A DNA stretch of 64,000 bases from Oscillospiraceae bacterium (GCA_015067185.1 SVMZ01000002.1:1-64000), one strand, 5' to 3'; positions 50,708 through 59,763 are shown, counted from the first letter of the stretch. Numbers and translations are program-made. The notes: generated from the letters alone by a model not told the origin.

Positions 50708-51442
50708 ATGAAAGCTATTATTCTTGCAGCAGGAAAAGGCAAACGTCTTCATTCTGAGCAGTTCAGTCTTCCGAAGGTTCTTCGCCAGGCCAATGGCCGT
50801 CCTCTCCTCGGTTATGTTACCGAGAGTCTCTCCTTCATCGATAAAAAGGACACCATCATCGTTGTCGGCTATAAACGTGAGCAGGTCATGGAGCAGTTCC
50901 CTGGATACGTATTCGCTGTTCAGGATGAGCAGTTGGGTACCGGTCATGCCGTCAACATGGCAAAGGATATCCTTGCCGACTATAACGGTCCCGTGCTGGT
51001 ATGCTATGGCGATATGCCCCTCTTCACTCCCGACACCTATAAAAACGCACTGCTGACTCATGAGAGCGCTGATGCCGACTGCACCATCATCACCGGCATC
51101 ACCGATGACAAACTGGCATACGGCCGCATTATCCGTGATGAAAACGGTAAGTTCGTCACCGTTGTTGAGGATAAGGACTGCACTCCCGAACAGAAGCTGA
51201 TCAAAGAGCTGAATATCGGCATCTATGTATTTAACTCCGTTAAACTCTTTGAGGCACTGGGTAACCTGCGCAATAACAACGCCCAGGGTGAATACTATCT
51301 TACCGATGCCCCCGAGCTTATCCGCAAAAACGGCGGTAAAATTGAAACCTATACCATCAATGACGGCAAGCAGCTGCTTGGCGTAAACACCCCTGAAGAT
51401 CTTGAGCTTTGCGAAAGTATCCTCAGAGAGCGCGCCGAATAA
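50708..51442 (+). CDS. GlmU-like sugar-phosphate nucleotidyltransferase (no acetyltransferase domain)
   Basis: 244 residues. Starts MKAIILAAGKGKRLHSE (nucleotide loop), then QDEQLGTGHAVNMA (base recognition), CYGDMPLF (metal), YGRIIRD..., IKELNIGIYVFNS and NNNAQGEYYLTD; these match the uridylyltransferase half of GlmU. The left-handed beta-helix acetyltransferase half is absent. It probably forms an NDP-sugar (UDP-HexNAc by similarity) from a sugar-1-phosphate. It lies between a GHMP kinase and a phosphohexomutase. Confidence 0.85.
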   Translation: MKAIILAAGKGKRLHSEQFSLPKVLRQANGRPLLGYVTESLSFIDKKDTIIVVGYKREQVMEQFPGYVFAVQDEQLGTGHAVNMAKDILADYNGPVLVCYGDMPLFTPDTYKNALLTHESADADCTIITGITDDKLAYGRIIRDENGKFVTVVEDKDCTPEQKLIKELNIGIYVFNSVKLFEALGNLRNNNAQGEYYLTDAPELIRKNGGKIETYTINDGKQLLGVNTPEDLELCESILRERAE

Positions 51443-51474
51443 GCGCGCCATCTCCCCGAAAGGAAGTTGAAACA

Positions 51475-52884
51475 ATGATAAAATTCGGTACAGGCGGTTT
51501 CCGCGCGGTTATCGCCGATGATTTCACCAAAGCAAACCTCGAGCTGCTTGCTCAGGGTCTTGCCGACAAAATGACTGCCGAGGGTGTAACTAACTCTCCT
51601 GTTGCCATCGGCTATGACAGACGTTTTATGTCCGATATCGCCGCAAAATGGTGTTCTCAGGTTCTTGCCGCCAACGGCATCCCTGTTCGCTTTATTGCCG
51701 GCGAATCTCCTACACCGCTGATTATGTTCACCGTAAAACAGTTGGGCTGCCACTATGGTATGGCCATCACCGCCAGCCATAACCCTGCTGAATATAATGG
51801 TGTCAAGATCTTTACTCTTGGCGGACGCGATGCCTCCAAGGAAGTCACCGACGAACTGGAAGGCTATATTAGCCGTGTTGGTGAACCCCGTGTGACTAAC
51901 TTTGATTCTGCTGTAAAAGACGGTATCATCCAGATCATCAACCCCAAAAACGATTACATAGACAGCATTCTCTCCGTTCTGGATATCGACAAAATCAAAA
52001 ACAGTTCGGTCAAAGTCCTGCTCGACCCCATGTTCGGTGTATCCCGCACCTGTCTGCAGACCATTCTTCTTACCTGTCGCTGCGAGGTTGATGTTATCAA
52101 CGACCGTCACGATACCCTCTTTGGCGGACGTCTTCCCTCTCCCTCCGCAAAAACTCTGCGTCAGCTGAGCATGCGTGTTGCCGAAAACGGATACGATCTT
52201 GGTATCGGTACCGACGGTGATGCTGACCGTATCGGACTGATTGATGCCTCCGGCAACTTTATCCATCCCAATGATATCATGGTGCTGCTCTACTATTATC
52301 TGCGCAAATACAAAGGCTGGAAGGGCGGCGTGGTGCGTAACCTCTGCACCACCCACCTGCTGGATCGTATCGCAGAAGACCTGGGCGACACCTGCTATGA
52401 AGTTCCTGTTGGTTTCAAGCACATCAGCCATCAGATGGATGTCTCCGATGCTCTTATCGGCGGCGAAAGCTCCGGCGGACTCACCGTACGCGGCCACATT
52501 TCCGGCAAAGACGGCATTTATGCCGCTGCCCTCATTGTTGAAATGCTCTGCACCATCGGAAAACCGCTAAGCGCAATTCTGGATGAAATCCACGAGACCT
52601 ACGGCAACTTTGGCATGGCTGAATTTGACTGCCGTTTCTCTGCCGAGAAGAAAAAAGAGATTGAAAAGACCCTCTTTGAGGATCGCCTTCTTCCCGATTT
52701 TGGTCTGGCTGTGGAAAAAGTCAGCTATGATGACGGCCTGAAAGTGACATTCGCCGACAAAGCCGGTTGGATCAACTGCCGGTTCTCCGGTACAGAGCCG
52801 CTTATCCGTATCTTCTGTGAGCGTGATACCATTGAAAAAGGTCATGAACTCATTGGTGTTATGAGAACATTCCTTGGTTTATAA
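51475..52884 (+). CDS. Phosphohexomutase (phosphoglucomutase/phosphomannomutase family)
   Basis: 469 residues. Active-site serine loop TASHNP at 99-104 (Ser101), metal loop GTDGDADR, sugar loop GGESSGGL and phosphate loop RFSGTEPLIRI, in family order. It interconverts sugar-6-phosphate and sugar-1-phosphate. ATG at 51475 follows AAAGGAAG. It is 32 bases after the nucleotidyltransferase gene, in the same operon. Confidence 0.93.
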   Translation: MIKFGTGGFRAVIADDFTKANLELLAQGLADKMTAEGVTNSPVAIGYDRRFMSDIAAKWCSQVLAANGIPVRFIAGESPTPLIMFTVKQLGCHYGMAITASHNPAEYNGVKIFTLGGRDASKEVTDELEGYISRVGEPRVTNFDSAVKDGIIQIINPKNDYIDSILSVLDIDKIKNSSVKVLLDPMFGVSRTCLQTILLTCRCEVDVINDRHDTLFGGRLPSPSAKTLRQLSMRVAENGYDLGIGTDGDADRIGLIDASGNFIHPNDIMVLLYYYLRKYKGWKGGVVRNLCTTHLLDRIAEDLGDTCYEVPVGFKHISHQMDVSDALIGGESSGGLTVRGHISGKDGIYAAALIVEMLCTIGKPLSAILDEIHETYGNFGMAEFDCRFSAEKKKEIEKTLFEDRLLPDFGLAVEKVSYDDGLKVTFADKAGWINCRFSGTEPLIRIFCERDTIEKGHELIGVMRTFLGL

Positions 52885-52919
52885 TCAATACTTTCCAGCG
52901 CACCTTCAAGCAAAAAATC

Positions 52920-52957
52920 ATCGGCTGTCTGTAAAAATACAGACAGCCGATTTTTAC
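52920..52957. terminator. Terminator after the phosphohexomutase gene, probably bidirectional
   Basis: A 13-bp perfect stem TCGGCTGTCTGTA (52921-52933) with TACAGACAGCCGA (52938-52950), T run after on plus and TTTTTT on minus. It also serves the small minus-strand gene at 53002-53100. Confidence 0.92.
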
Positions 52958-53001
52958 TGTTATTCTGTTCAAACACTTCTTCTATATACCAGATACCTCT
53001 G

Positions 53002-53100
53002 TCAAAGCAGCACCGACAGGAATATTCCGAGGAACGATCCGAACGCCATCAACAGCACAAGAATGAGACAGACAATTCTCACCCATTTTTTAGATGCCAT
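53002..53100 (-). CDS. 32-residue single-helix membrane miniprotein (Prli42/DUF4044-like)
   Basis: Starts MASKKWVRIVC and continues as one hydrophobic helix to the end (LVLLMAFGSFLGIFLSVLL). Short cationic N-terminus then one membrane segment is the shape of stressosome-associated Prli42/DUF4044 miniproteins of Firmicutes, though similarity over so few residues proves little. AGGAGGTGATGCCGT before the ATG and a consensus-like promoter upstream support that it is real. Confidence 0.65.
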   Translation of the reverse strand: MASKKWVRIVCLILVLLMAFGSFLGIFLSVLL

Positions 53101-53149
53101 ACGGCATCACCTCCTGTTTGCTTTGCATTTTTTATCTTTTCCGTAAAAT

Positions 53150-53178
53150 ATGATACATCACTCCTTCCTATTCGTCAA
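53150..53178 (-). promoter_or_regulatory. Promoter of the membrane miniprotein gene
   Basis: Minus-strand TTGACG (complement of 53173-53178) and TATCAT (complement of 53150-53155), spacer 17, 50 bases before the start codon. Confidence 0.7.
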
Positions 53179-53279
53179 GCTTATTCCAAAAAAGTTCACA
53201 ATACGCTCTTATCACTGCCTTAACATTGGAAATATAGGTGTTCCGTTTTGCAATACCCGTGTTTTTTTACTTTTGCTTG

Positions 53280-53308
53280 TTGCAAAATGGTATTTTTTTT
53301 GGTATCAT
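53280..53308 (+). promoter_or_regulatory. Promoter of the PHP phosphatase and downstream sugar genes
   Basis: TTGCAA (53280-53285) and TATCAT (53303-53308), spacer 17. Confidence 0.65.
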
Positions 53309-53345
53309 TAATTTATACATGCTTATTCGAGGTGTTCTATAAAAA

Positions 53346-54149
53346 ATGTCTGAATCAATATCCCATGTCCCCATGTTGGGTGCCAACTATCACACACATA
53401 CACACCGTTGTAAACATGCCGCAGAAAATGAACGCAATTACATTGAAAACGCCATTGCCGGCGGTGTGAAAATATTAGGATTCGCAGACCACACTCCCCA
53501 ATTTTTTGACGATGGATACTATTCCAATTTCCGCATGTATCCCGAAGAACTTCAGAATTATACCGACACATTGCTGAATCTGCGGGAAGAATATAAAGGT
53601 CAGATCGATATCCTGATCGGTCTTGAGGTGGAATACTACCCCAAATTCTTCGGAAGGCTGATCGACTTTCTGAAAGATTATCCTATGGATTATCTCATTT
53701 TGGGACAACACTTTATCAACAATGAATTCGATGGATATCAGCACGTTATTCATCCCACCGAGGATGTTTCCTTTATTGCTCAATACACTGAGCAAGTTTG
53801 CGAAGCTTTTGAAACCGGATATTTCGCCTATGCAGCCCATCCAGATATGTGCAACTTTATTGCCGATCCCGCTGTCTACCGCAGCTATAGCCGCCGCATC
53901 TGCGAAAAAGCCAAAGAACTGGATATCCCCCTCGAAATGAATTTCCTCGGTTATACCGAAAAGCGCTGCTATCCCCGTATGGATTTCTGGGAAATAGCCG
54001 CTGAAGTCGGCAACACTGTTATCTTCGGCTGTGACGCACATCAGCCCGATATGATCCCCAATAACTACGCTTTCCGCGATTGTCTCGCTATTGTGGAAAA
54101 GTTGAGTTTGAACCGTACGGAAACCATCCGTATGACCATGAGAAAATAA
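53346..54149 (+). CDS. PHP-domain phosphatase, histidinol-phosphatase (HisJ)-like
   Basis: 267 residues. Metal motif NYHTHTHRCKHA at the N-terminus, GFADHTPQF, GLEVEYYP, GQHFI, HPD and HQPD near the C-terminus follow the HisJ order. HisJ removes phosphate from histidinol phosphate. No other his gene is nearby and the flanking genes handle sugars, so another phosphate ester could be the real substrate. A possible ribosome site is GAGGTG 11 bases before the ATG. Confidence 0.82.
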   Translation: MSESISHVPMLGANYHTHTHRCKHAAENERNYIENAIAGGVKILGFADHTPQFFDDGYYSNFRMYPEELQNYTDTLLNLREEYKGQIDILIGLEVEYYPKFFGRLIDFLKDYPMDYLILGQHFINNEFDGYQHVIHPTEDVSFIAQYTEQVCEAFETGYFAYAAHPDMCNFIADPAVYRSYSRRICEKAKELDIPLEMNFLGYTEKRCYPRMDFWEIAAEVGNTVIFGCDAHQPDMIPNNYAFRDCLAIVEKLSLNRTETIRMTMRK

Positions 54150-54199
54150 TTTTCCCTTGGCAGATATCATAATTAATTTTCAGACAGGAGAAGATCATC

Positions 54200-54631
54200 A
54201 TGCTTAAAGGTATATCCAAAATTATCCCGCCCGAATTGCTGAAAATCCTGATGGAAATGGGACACGGAGATGAAATCGTCATCGGCGACGGAAACTTCCC
54301 GGCAGCCTCCTGTGCCGTAAACAGCCGCCTTGTGCGCTGCGACGGTCACGGCGTCCCTGAATTGCTGGATGCCATCCTTGCCCTCTTCCCGCTGGACAGC
54401 TATGTGGAAAAACCCATCGCTTTGATGAATACTACCAACGGAGATCCCACCCCGGAGATTTGGGCTGTCTATGAAGAAATTGCGGCCAGACACGAACCTG
54501 ATCATCATCAGTTTGAGCTTGTGGAACGTTTTGAATTCTACGAACGTGCCAAAAAGGCATACGCTATCGTATCCTCCGGCGAAAGTGCCATCTATGCCAA
54601 TATCATTCTCAAAAAAGGCGTCATCAAATAA
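54200..54631 (+). CDS. fucU: RbsD/FucU-family sugar mutarotase
   Basis: 143 residues. MLKGISKIIPPELLKILMEMGHGDEIVIGDGNFPA is the FucU/RbsD signature, with the catalytic His at about 22. It interconverts alpha and beta anomers; FucU acts on L-fucose (and ribose for RbsD). It lies just before a rhamnulokinase-like gene, so a deoxysugar role is plausible. Confidence 0.9.
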   Translation: MLKGISKIIPPELLKILMEMGHGDEIVIGDGNFPAASCAVNSRLVRCDGHGVPELLDAILALFPLDSYVEKPIALMNTTNGDPTPEIWAVYEEIAARHEPDHHQFELVERFEFYERAKKAYAIVSSGESAIYANIILKKGVIK

Positions 54632-54682
54632 TTTTATATTTACTCTGTATATTACAATTGATATTGAAAGGAAGAAATCACA

Positions 54683-56161
54683 ATGGCAAAACGTATTCTT
54701 GCATTTGACTTCGGCGCATCCAGTGGACGTGCTATGATCGCTACCTTTGACGGAACCAAGATTGATCTGAAAGAGATCCATCGTTTTTCCAATGATCCCG
54801 TTCTCGTGAATGGTACCCTTTATTGGGATACCCTCCGTCTCTTCCACGAAATCAAACAGGGAATCACCAAGGCATGGCATGACGGTGGTTTCGACAGTAT
54901 CGGTATCGACACCTGGGGTGTTGACTTCGGTCTGTTCGACAAAGACGGCCGAATGCTGGAGAATCCCATTCACTACCGCGACACCCGCACCGATGGTATT
55001 ATGGATAAGGCTTTTGCTATTGTTCCCCGTGAAGATATTTATAACAGCACCGGTATTCAAATCATGAAGATCAACACTCTCTTCCAGCTTGTTTCCATTG
55101 CTCAGAACCGTCCCGAGCTGCTGGAGCGTGCCGACAAACTGCTCTTTACCCCCGATCTTTTCAACTATCTCCTCACCGGCAACATGACCACCGAATACAC
55201 CATCGCCTCTACCTCTCAGATGCTGGATGTATTCTCTCGCGATTGGGATAAAGAAATGCTCAGGAAACTGGGCATCCCCTCCCATATCCTCACCGATATC
55301 GTACAGCCCGGCACTGTTGTCGGCAAACTTTCCGATGCTATCTGTGAAGAACTTGGCGTTCCCGCTGTCGATGTTATCGCCATTGCTTCTCACGATACCG
55401 CTTCCGCTGTCATCTCCGTTCCCGCTATTCCTCCTCAGGACAAAGACTTTATCTATATCAGTTGCGGTACCTGGTCTCTCTTCGGCACCGAACTTGATCA
55501 GCCCATCGTCAACGAAGACTCTATCCGCTACAACTTCACCAACGAAGGCGGCTACAACGGTACCATCCGTTACCTTAAGAATATCATGGGTCTTTGGCTC
55601 ATTCAGGAATCCCGCCGTCAGTGGATCCGCGAAGGTCAGAACGTTAGCTATGCCGATCTTGAAAGAGAAGCTCTTGCCGTTGCTCCCTTCCGCTGCTTTA
55701 TCGATCCCGATGAGGATATCTTCTCCGGTCCCGGCAATATGCCCAAGCGAGTCCGTGAGTTCTGCGAAAAGACCGGTCAGTATGTTCCCCAGACTACCGG
55801 TGAAGTTATGCGCTGCATCTATGAGAGCCTTGCTATGAAATATCGTTATACCCTCAATGCTCTGGAAGATATCACCGGTAAGAAATACAACTCCATGCAC
55901 GTTGTCGGCGGCGGAACCAAGGATAACTTCCTCTGCCAGCTGGCTGCCAACGCCTGCAAAATTCCCGTCATCGCAGGCCCTATCGAAGCCACTGTTCTCG
56001 GCAATGCTGTCAACCAGCTGATGGCTTCCGGCGATGTTGCCGATCTGGCCGAGGCACGTAAGGTTATCTCCAACTCCTTCGACACTATTCGCTACGAGCC
56101 GAAGGATACCGCCGATTGGGATTCCGCTTACGAAAACTTTGTAAAAATTATCAACCGATAA
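54683..56161 (+). CDS. rhaB: Rhamnulokinase / FGGY-family carbohydrate kinase
   Basis: 492 residues. AFDFGASSGRAMIATFDG, FDSIGIDTWGVDFGLFDKDG, HYRDTRT, IASHDTASAV and MHVVGGGTKDNFLCQL are RhaB features. It phosphorylates L-rhamnulose, and some relatives L-fuculose. No isomerase (rhaA/fucI) or aldolase is seen in the window, so the pathway is incomplete here. Downstream lies a sugar-binding lipoprotein gene. ATG after AAAGGAAG. Confidence 0.9.
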   Translation: MAKRILAFDFGASSGRAMIATFDGTKIDLKEIHRFSNDPVLVNGTLYWDTLRLFHEIKQGITKAWHDGGFDSIGIDTWGVDFGLFDKDGRMLENPIHYRDTRTDGIMDKAFAIVPREDIYNSTGIQIMKINTLFQLVSIAQNRPELLERADKLLFTPDLFNYLLTGNMTTEYTIASTSQMLDVFSRDWDKEMLRKLGIPSHILTDIVQPGTVVGKLSDAICEELGVPAVDVIAIASHDTASAVISVPAIPPQDKDFIYISCGTWSLFGTELDQPIVNEDSIRYNFTNEGGYNGTIRYLKNIMGLWLIQESRRQWIREGQNVSYADLEREALAVAPFRCFIDPDEDIFSGPGNMPKRVREFCEKTGQYVPQTTGEVMRCIYESLAMKYRYTLNALEDITGKKYNSMHVVGGGTKDNFLCQLAANACKIPVIAGPIEATVLGNAVNQLMASGDVADLAEARKVISNSFDTIRYEPKDTADWDSAYENFVKIINR

Positions 56162-56175
56162 ACAGGACTGATCCC

Positions 56176-57234
56176 ATGAAAAGATATTTCTTCTGCGTTT
56201 TGGCTCTTTTAATTGTGCTTTGCTCGTTCTCCGGCTGTTCCCGCTATCAATACAAGCCTCTCACCGATTATTCCAACCTTGACCTTTCCTCCCCTGAGCC
56301 GCTTCTTGGAAGCGGCCGTGTGACCGTCACCCACCCTGCCTATAACACACATCAGTTCTTTATCCCCGTTGTTATCGGTGACCTGGATGAAAGTATTCGT
56401 GTTCCTCTGTTGGAAGGTATTGACAGTGCTGCAAAGGATTACAACATTACCGTTGAATATTTTATTGCAGAAAATAAAACTGATGTTCAAACTCAATCAG
56501 ATGCTCTCTGTGAGATTATGGCACGCAACCCTCAGGCTGTCTGTCTGATGACTTCTGATCTTTCTAATCTCACTCATTACATCAATAAGCTCAGAGCCAG
56601 CAAAGTCCCCATTATTTCTCTGGACAACAGTATGACAACCCCCCTTGCTTCAGCCTATTGCAAACCGGATGGTGCTGCTGCAGGAGAAGAAGCTGCACAC
56701 AGACTTTGCGAAGCAGTGAGAACCAAAGCTAAAATTGCTGTTGCTGCCTCTAACTGGAGCGATGCTGTTTCCTCCGAAATTATTGAGAGCTTCAAGAGTA
56801 CCATTGCGCAGAATTATCCCAAAGTTGAGATCATCAATGTCCCCAACAATCCTGAGGTCTCTTCCTACGAGCAGTGTTTCTCTTTTCTCTCCTCCAATCC
56901 ATCTCTTGATGCGGTTTTTGCTGTAGATACAAAGATTTTCAACTCTCTTATCAATGCAAAACGCTCCTACGTCCGTGGGTTGGATGATGACGAAAATTAC
57001 GAGTTGCTTATCTCCGGTGTCGGTACCAATCCCAATATTAAGTCTGCCCTTCCCACTGAGGAGGTCTACGGTACCTATCTGATTGACTATACCGAGTGGG
57101 GATACCGTGCCATGAGCACTGCTTTCAGCGCCTGCATCGGCGGCGAATTTGATCCTGTGATACAAAGTAAGTATGTCTGGGTCAATGCAGAAAACCTCAA
57201 TCTTCCCGCCATTCAAAATCTGCTTAATCGCTGA
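56176..57234 (+). CDS. Sugar-binding lipoprotein (periplasmic-binding-protein type I)
   Basis: 352 residues. Lipoprotein signal with lipobox FSGC (Cys about residue 16), then a PBP-like fold: FFIPVVIGDLDESIRVPLLEGIDSAAKDYNITVEYF, IISLDNS, CKPDGAAAGEEAAHRL. It is like RbsB/LacI-type ligand-binding proteins of sugar ABC transporters. No permease or ATPase gene is adjacent, so it may serve as a sensor part or work with a transporter elsewhere. It follows rhaB by 14 bases. Confidence 0.82.
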   Translation: MKRYFFCVLALLIVLCSFSGCSRYQYKPLTDYSNLDLSSPEPLLGSGRVTVTHPAYNTHQFFIPVVIGDLDESIRVPLLEGIDSAAKDYNITVEYFIAENKTDVQTQSDALCEIMARNPQAVCLMTSDLSNLTHYINKLRASKVPIISLDNSMTTPLASAYCKPDGAAAGEEAAHRLCEAVRTKAKIAVAASNWSDAVSSEIIESFKSTIAQNYPKVEIINVPNNPEVSSYEQCFSFLSSNPSLDAVFAVDTKIFNSLINAKRSYVRGLDDDENYELLISGVGTNPNIKSALPTEEVYGTYLIDYTEWGYRAMSTAFSACIGGEFDPVIQSKYVWVNAENLNLPAIQNLLNR

Positions 57235-57246
57235 TTCCATTACACC

Positions 57247-57288
57247 AAAAAGGATGCCGTACCATTGTTGGGTACGGTATCTTTTTTG
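57247..57288 (+). terminator. Terminator after the sugar-binding lipoprotein gene
   Basis: AAAAAGGATGCCGTACC pairs with GGTACGGTATCTTTTTT with one or two mismatches, T run at 57282-57287. Confidence 0.88.
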
Positions 57289-57334
57289 ACCTCTGCCCCT
57301 CTTCTTTCAAAATTATTAAGAAATGAAATAAAGC

Positions 57335-57363
57335 TTTACTTTTCTTCTTGTATTTGATATAAT
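57335..57363 (+). promoter_or_regulatory. Promoter of the anchored SGNH hydrolase gene
   Basis: TTTACT (57335-57340) and TATAAT (57358-57363), spacer 17. Confidence 0.6.
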
Positions 57364-57415
57364 AAAAGTCGTCTGTTACAGCAATATTCAATGTTTGAGG
57401 AGCTCTTGGTCTGAA

Positions 57416-58306
57416 ATGTCCAGAAGTATTTATTCCAAAAAGAAAAAAAATTCCGGTTTCGGAATGATGTATCTGATATCCTTTCTCTTTATTGTTTTAC
57501 TGTCTTTTGTGTTGGCTACCATTTGGCAGCAGGCAGAGGACGCCGCCAATGGTATCGTCTCTTCCTCTTCGTCCGAGAGCAGTACTTCAGATTCCTCTTC
57601 TGAAGAAGAGCAAAGTTCGGATAATACAGAACACCAGGCTGACACCAGTGTTCAAAGTAGCGAATCCACTCCCATTGACTATGCCTCGTTCACCCTTGTT
57701 CCTGAACTTGAACGTGTAACCAGTGAATATTTTAACAATGCTGTTTTTATCGGTGACTCTATCACGGAGGGAATTAAAACCTACGGTTTAATGAGTAATT
57801 CCACTGTGATCGCCGCAACCGGTATCAATATCTCTACCATCACCACCAATCAGGTGGTTAAAACCGCCAATGGCAGAGTTACCGTGCTGGATGCTTTGAA
57901 ACAGTATCCCGATACACAGAAAATCTATATTCTGCTGGGAGCCAATGGTATTGCATGGATTGAAAAAGATCTGTTCATTCATCTCTATACCGAATTTATC
58001 GGAGCCGTTAAAAATGAATTTCCGGAAGCCACTATCTATGTCCAATCCATTTTCCCCATCAATGAAGCCAAATTTGCCCAGCATTATGATTCGGCTATCA
58101 CCAACGAAAAGATCACTGAATACAACGATGCCCTTCTTGATATGGCTAAAGATCTGGGAATTTATTATCTCAATGTTGCCGAAACCATCGCTGATGGCGA
58201 CGGCGCTCTACCGGAAGATGCAACAACAGACGGTATGCACATTGGCACTGCCTATTATGAAAAATGGTTCAACTATCTTAAAAAGCACGCTGTTCCGGTG
58301 GAATAA
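57416..58306 (+). CDS. Membrane-anchored SGNH/GDSL hydrolase
   Basis: 296 residues. Transmembrane helix about 14-36, a Ser/Glu-rich spacer (about 48-88), then an SGNH domain with FIGDSITEG (nucleophile Ser115), a GAN block and C-terminal DGMHIG with the catalytic Asp and His. Expected to act outside the cell on carbohydrate or wall acyl esters; substrate unknown. Confidence 0.82.
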   Translation: MSRSIYSKKKKNSGFGMMYLISFLFIVLLSFVLATIWQQAEDAANGIVSSSSSESSTSDSSSEEEQSSDNTEHQADTSVQSSESTPIDYASFTLVPELERVTSEYFNNAVFIGDSITEGIKTYGLMSNSTVIAATGINISTITTNQVVKTANGRVTVLDALKQYPDTQKIYILLGANGIAWIEKDLFIHLYTEFIGAVKNEFPEATIYVQSIFPINEAKFAQHYDSAITNEKITEYNDALLDMAKDLGIYYLNVAETIADGDGALPEDATTDGMHIGTAYYEKWFNYLKKHAVPVE

Positions 58307-58357
58307 CACCAACGCAGCTTAAATTGACATATTGTTATAAACAAAGGAGTTATCACA

Positions 58358-58834
58358 ATGACTAAAAAAATTCTTTCTGTTCTTTTCGCTCTTCTTCTCT
58401 CCCTCTCTCTCTTTTCCGGCTGCTCCTCTTCCGGAGATAAAGAGATTGATGCAGACGCTCTCTATTCCGCGTTAAAAACCGAACTCACCTTTAAAGATGA
58501 GCTTATTGATATGGATATGTCTGCCATTATGAACTTCTACTTTTTCGAAGACGCAAATGTAATTGAAAAAGCACTGGTATGTAAGAGTGCCAGCGGCGCC
58601 ACCGCAGAAGAAATTGCCGTTATCACTGTTAAAACCGCAGCCGACATAGAAGATGTCAAAGCCGCTGTTGAAATGCGCGTTGATGACCTTGCTTTTAACT
58701 TTGAAAACTATGTTCCTGCCGAAATGGAAAAAATCGAGAATGCTATTGTAAAAACTGCCGGCCGCAGCATTATTCTTGTTGTTGCCGACGATGTTGATGC
58801 TGCTCAAAACGTAATTGATAACTATACCAAATAA
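58358..58834 (+). CDS. DUF4358 lipoprotein
   Basis: 158 residues. Signal with lipobox LFSGC, then the DUF4358 domain (ALYSALKTELTFKDEL.., ITVKTAADIEDVKAAVEMRVDDLAFNFENY, IVKTAGRSIILVVADD). The family is common in Clostridia and of unknown function. It has its own AAAGGAG ribosome site and terminator. Confidence 0.85.
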   Translation: MTKKILSVLFALLLSLSLFSGCSSSGDKEIDADALYSALKTELTFKDELIDMDMSAIMNFYFFEDANVIEKALVCKSASGATAEEIAVITVKTAADIEDVKAAVEMRVDDLAFNFENYVPAEMEKIENAIVKTAGRSIILVVADDVDAAQNVIDNYTK

Positions 58835-58850
58835 ATTCTTGTTTTTCCTG

Positions 58851-58890
58851 GACCGTACCCGATTTTTCTTGTCGGATACGGTCTTTTTCT
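58851..58890 (+). terminator. Terminator after the DUF4358 gene
   Basis: GACCGTACCCGA (58851-58862) pairs with TCGGATACGGTC (58872-58883) with one mismatch, then TTTTT. Confidence 0.88.
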
Positions 58891-58924
58891 CATATAACAG
58901 TTACCTCTATTAAAGGGACCCGCT

Positions 58925-59758
58925 ATGAAACAGTTTTCCTCTCAACACCTCTCTATTCCCTCCACCGGCCGTAATATTAAACTGCTTATTCTTCGTCCTA
59001 TTGCAAACAAAATAAACTCTTCCAAAACCCCCGGTATCCTCTGGATTCACGGCGGCGGTTATGCCACCGGCATGGCAGAAATGGTATATTTCACCCGCCC
59101 TTTGGCTTTGGTAAAAAAATACGGTGCCGTGGTTGTTGCCCTTTCTTACCGTCTCTCTGTCGAAGCTCCCTACCCTGCCGCCTTGGAAGATTGCTATTCA
59201 GCTCTTCTTTGGATGAAGGAACATGCAGAAGAGCTTGGCATCAATTCCTCCCAGCTTATGGTGGGAGGTGAAAGTGCAGGGGGCGGACTGACCGCCGCAC
59301 TTTGTATGTACGCCCGTGACAGAAAGGAAGTCAATATCGCCTATCAAATGCCATTATACCCTATGTTGGATGACCGGGATACCGATTCTTCCCGGAATAA
59401 CCATGCCCCTGTGTGGAACACCAAACGCAACCATGCCGCCTGGCGTCTTTATCTGAAAGATACAGACTCTGTTTCTCCTTACGCTGCTCCTGCCAGACAA
59501 ACAGACTATTCTGCACTTCCTCCTGCCTACACCTTTGTCGGCGATATAGAGCCCTTCTACTGCGAAACCCTTACCTATATCGAAAATTTACAAAAAGCAG
59601 GCATAGAAGCCGCCGTGGATGTTTATCCCGGTTGGTTTCATGCTTATGATATGTATTTCCCATTAAAAAAATCCGTTAAAAAAGCGGTTGCCCGGTTTGA
59701 AGGACAATATCTTTATGCTGCGGAACATTATTTTTCTCCGCAAAACGGAAGGATTTAA
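58925..59758 (+). CDS. Alpha/beta hydrolase, hormone-sensitive-lipase-type esterase
   Basis: 277 residues. Oxyanion motif HGGGYATG (42-49), nucleophile elbow GESAGGG (Ser117), later FVGDIEPFY and GWFHAYDM with the Asp and His. HSL/family IV esterases act on short acyl esters. No signal peptide. It lies 5 bases before a zinc alcohol dehydrogenase gene. Confidence 0.88.
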   Translation: MKQFSSQHLSIPSTGRNIKLLILRPIANKINSSKTPGILWIHGGGYATGMAEMVYFTRPLALVKKYGAVVVALSYRLSVEAPYPAALEDCYSALLWMKEHAEELGINSSQLMVGGESAGGGLTAALCMYARDRKEVNIAYQMPLYPMLDDRDTDSSRNNHAPVWNTKRNHAAWRLYLKDTDSVSPYAAPARQTDYSALPPAYTFVGDIEPFYCETLTYIENLQKAGIEAAVDVYPGWFHAYDMYFPLKKSVKKAVARFEGQYLYAAEHYFSPQNGRI

Positions 59759-59763
59759 AAATT

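Noticed and set aside
54173..55900. 575-codon open frame on the minus strand opposite fucU and rhaB
   Set aside because: Antisense artefact of biased codons; fucU and RhaB motifs fix the plus strand as coding.
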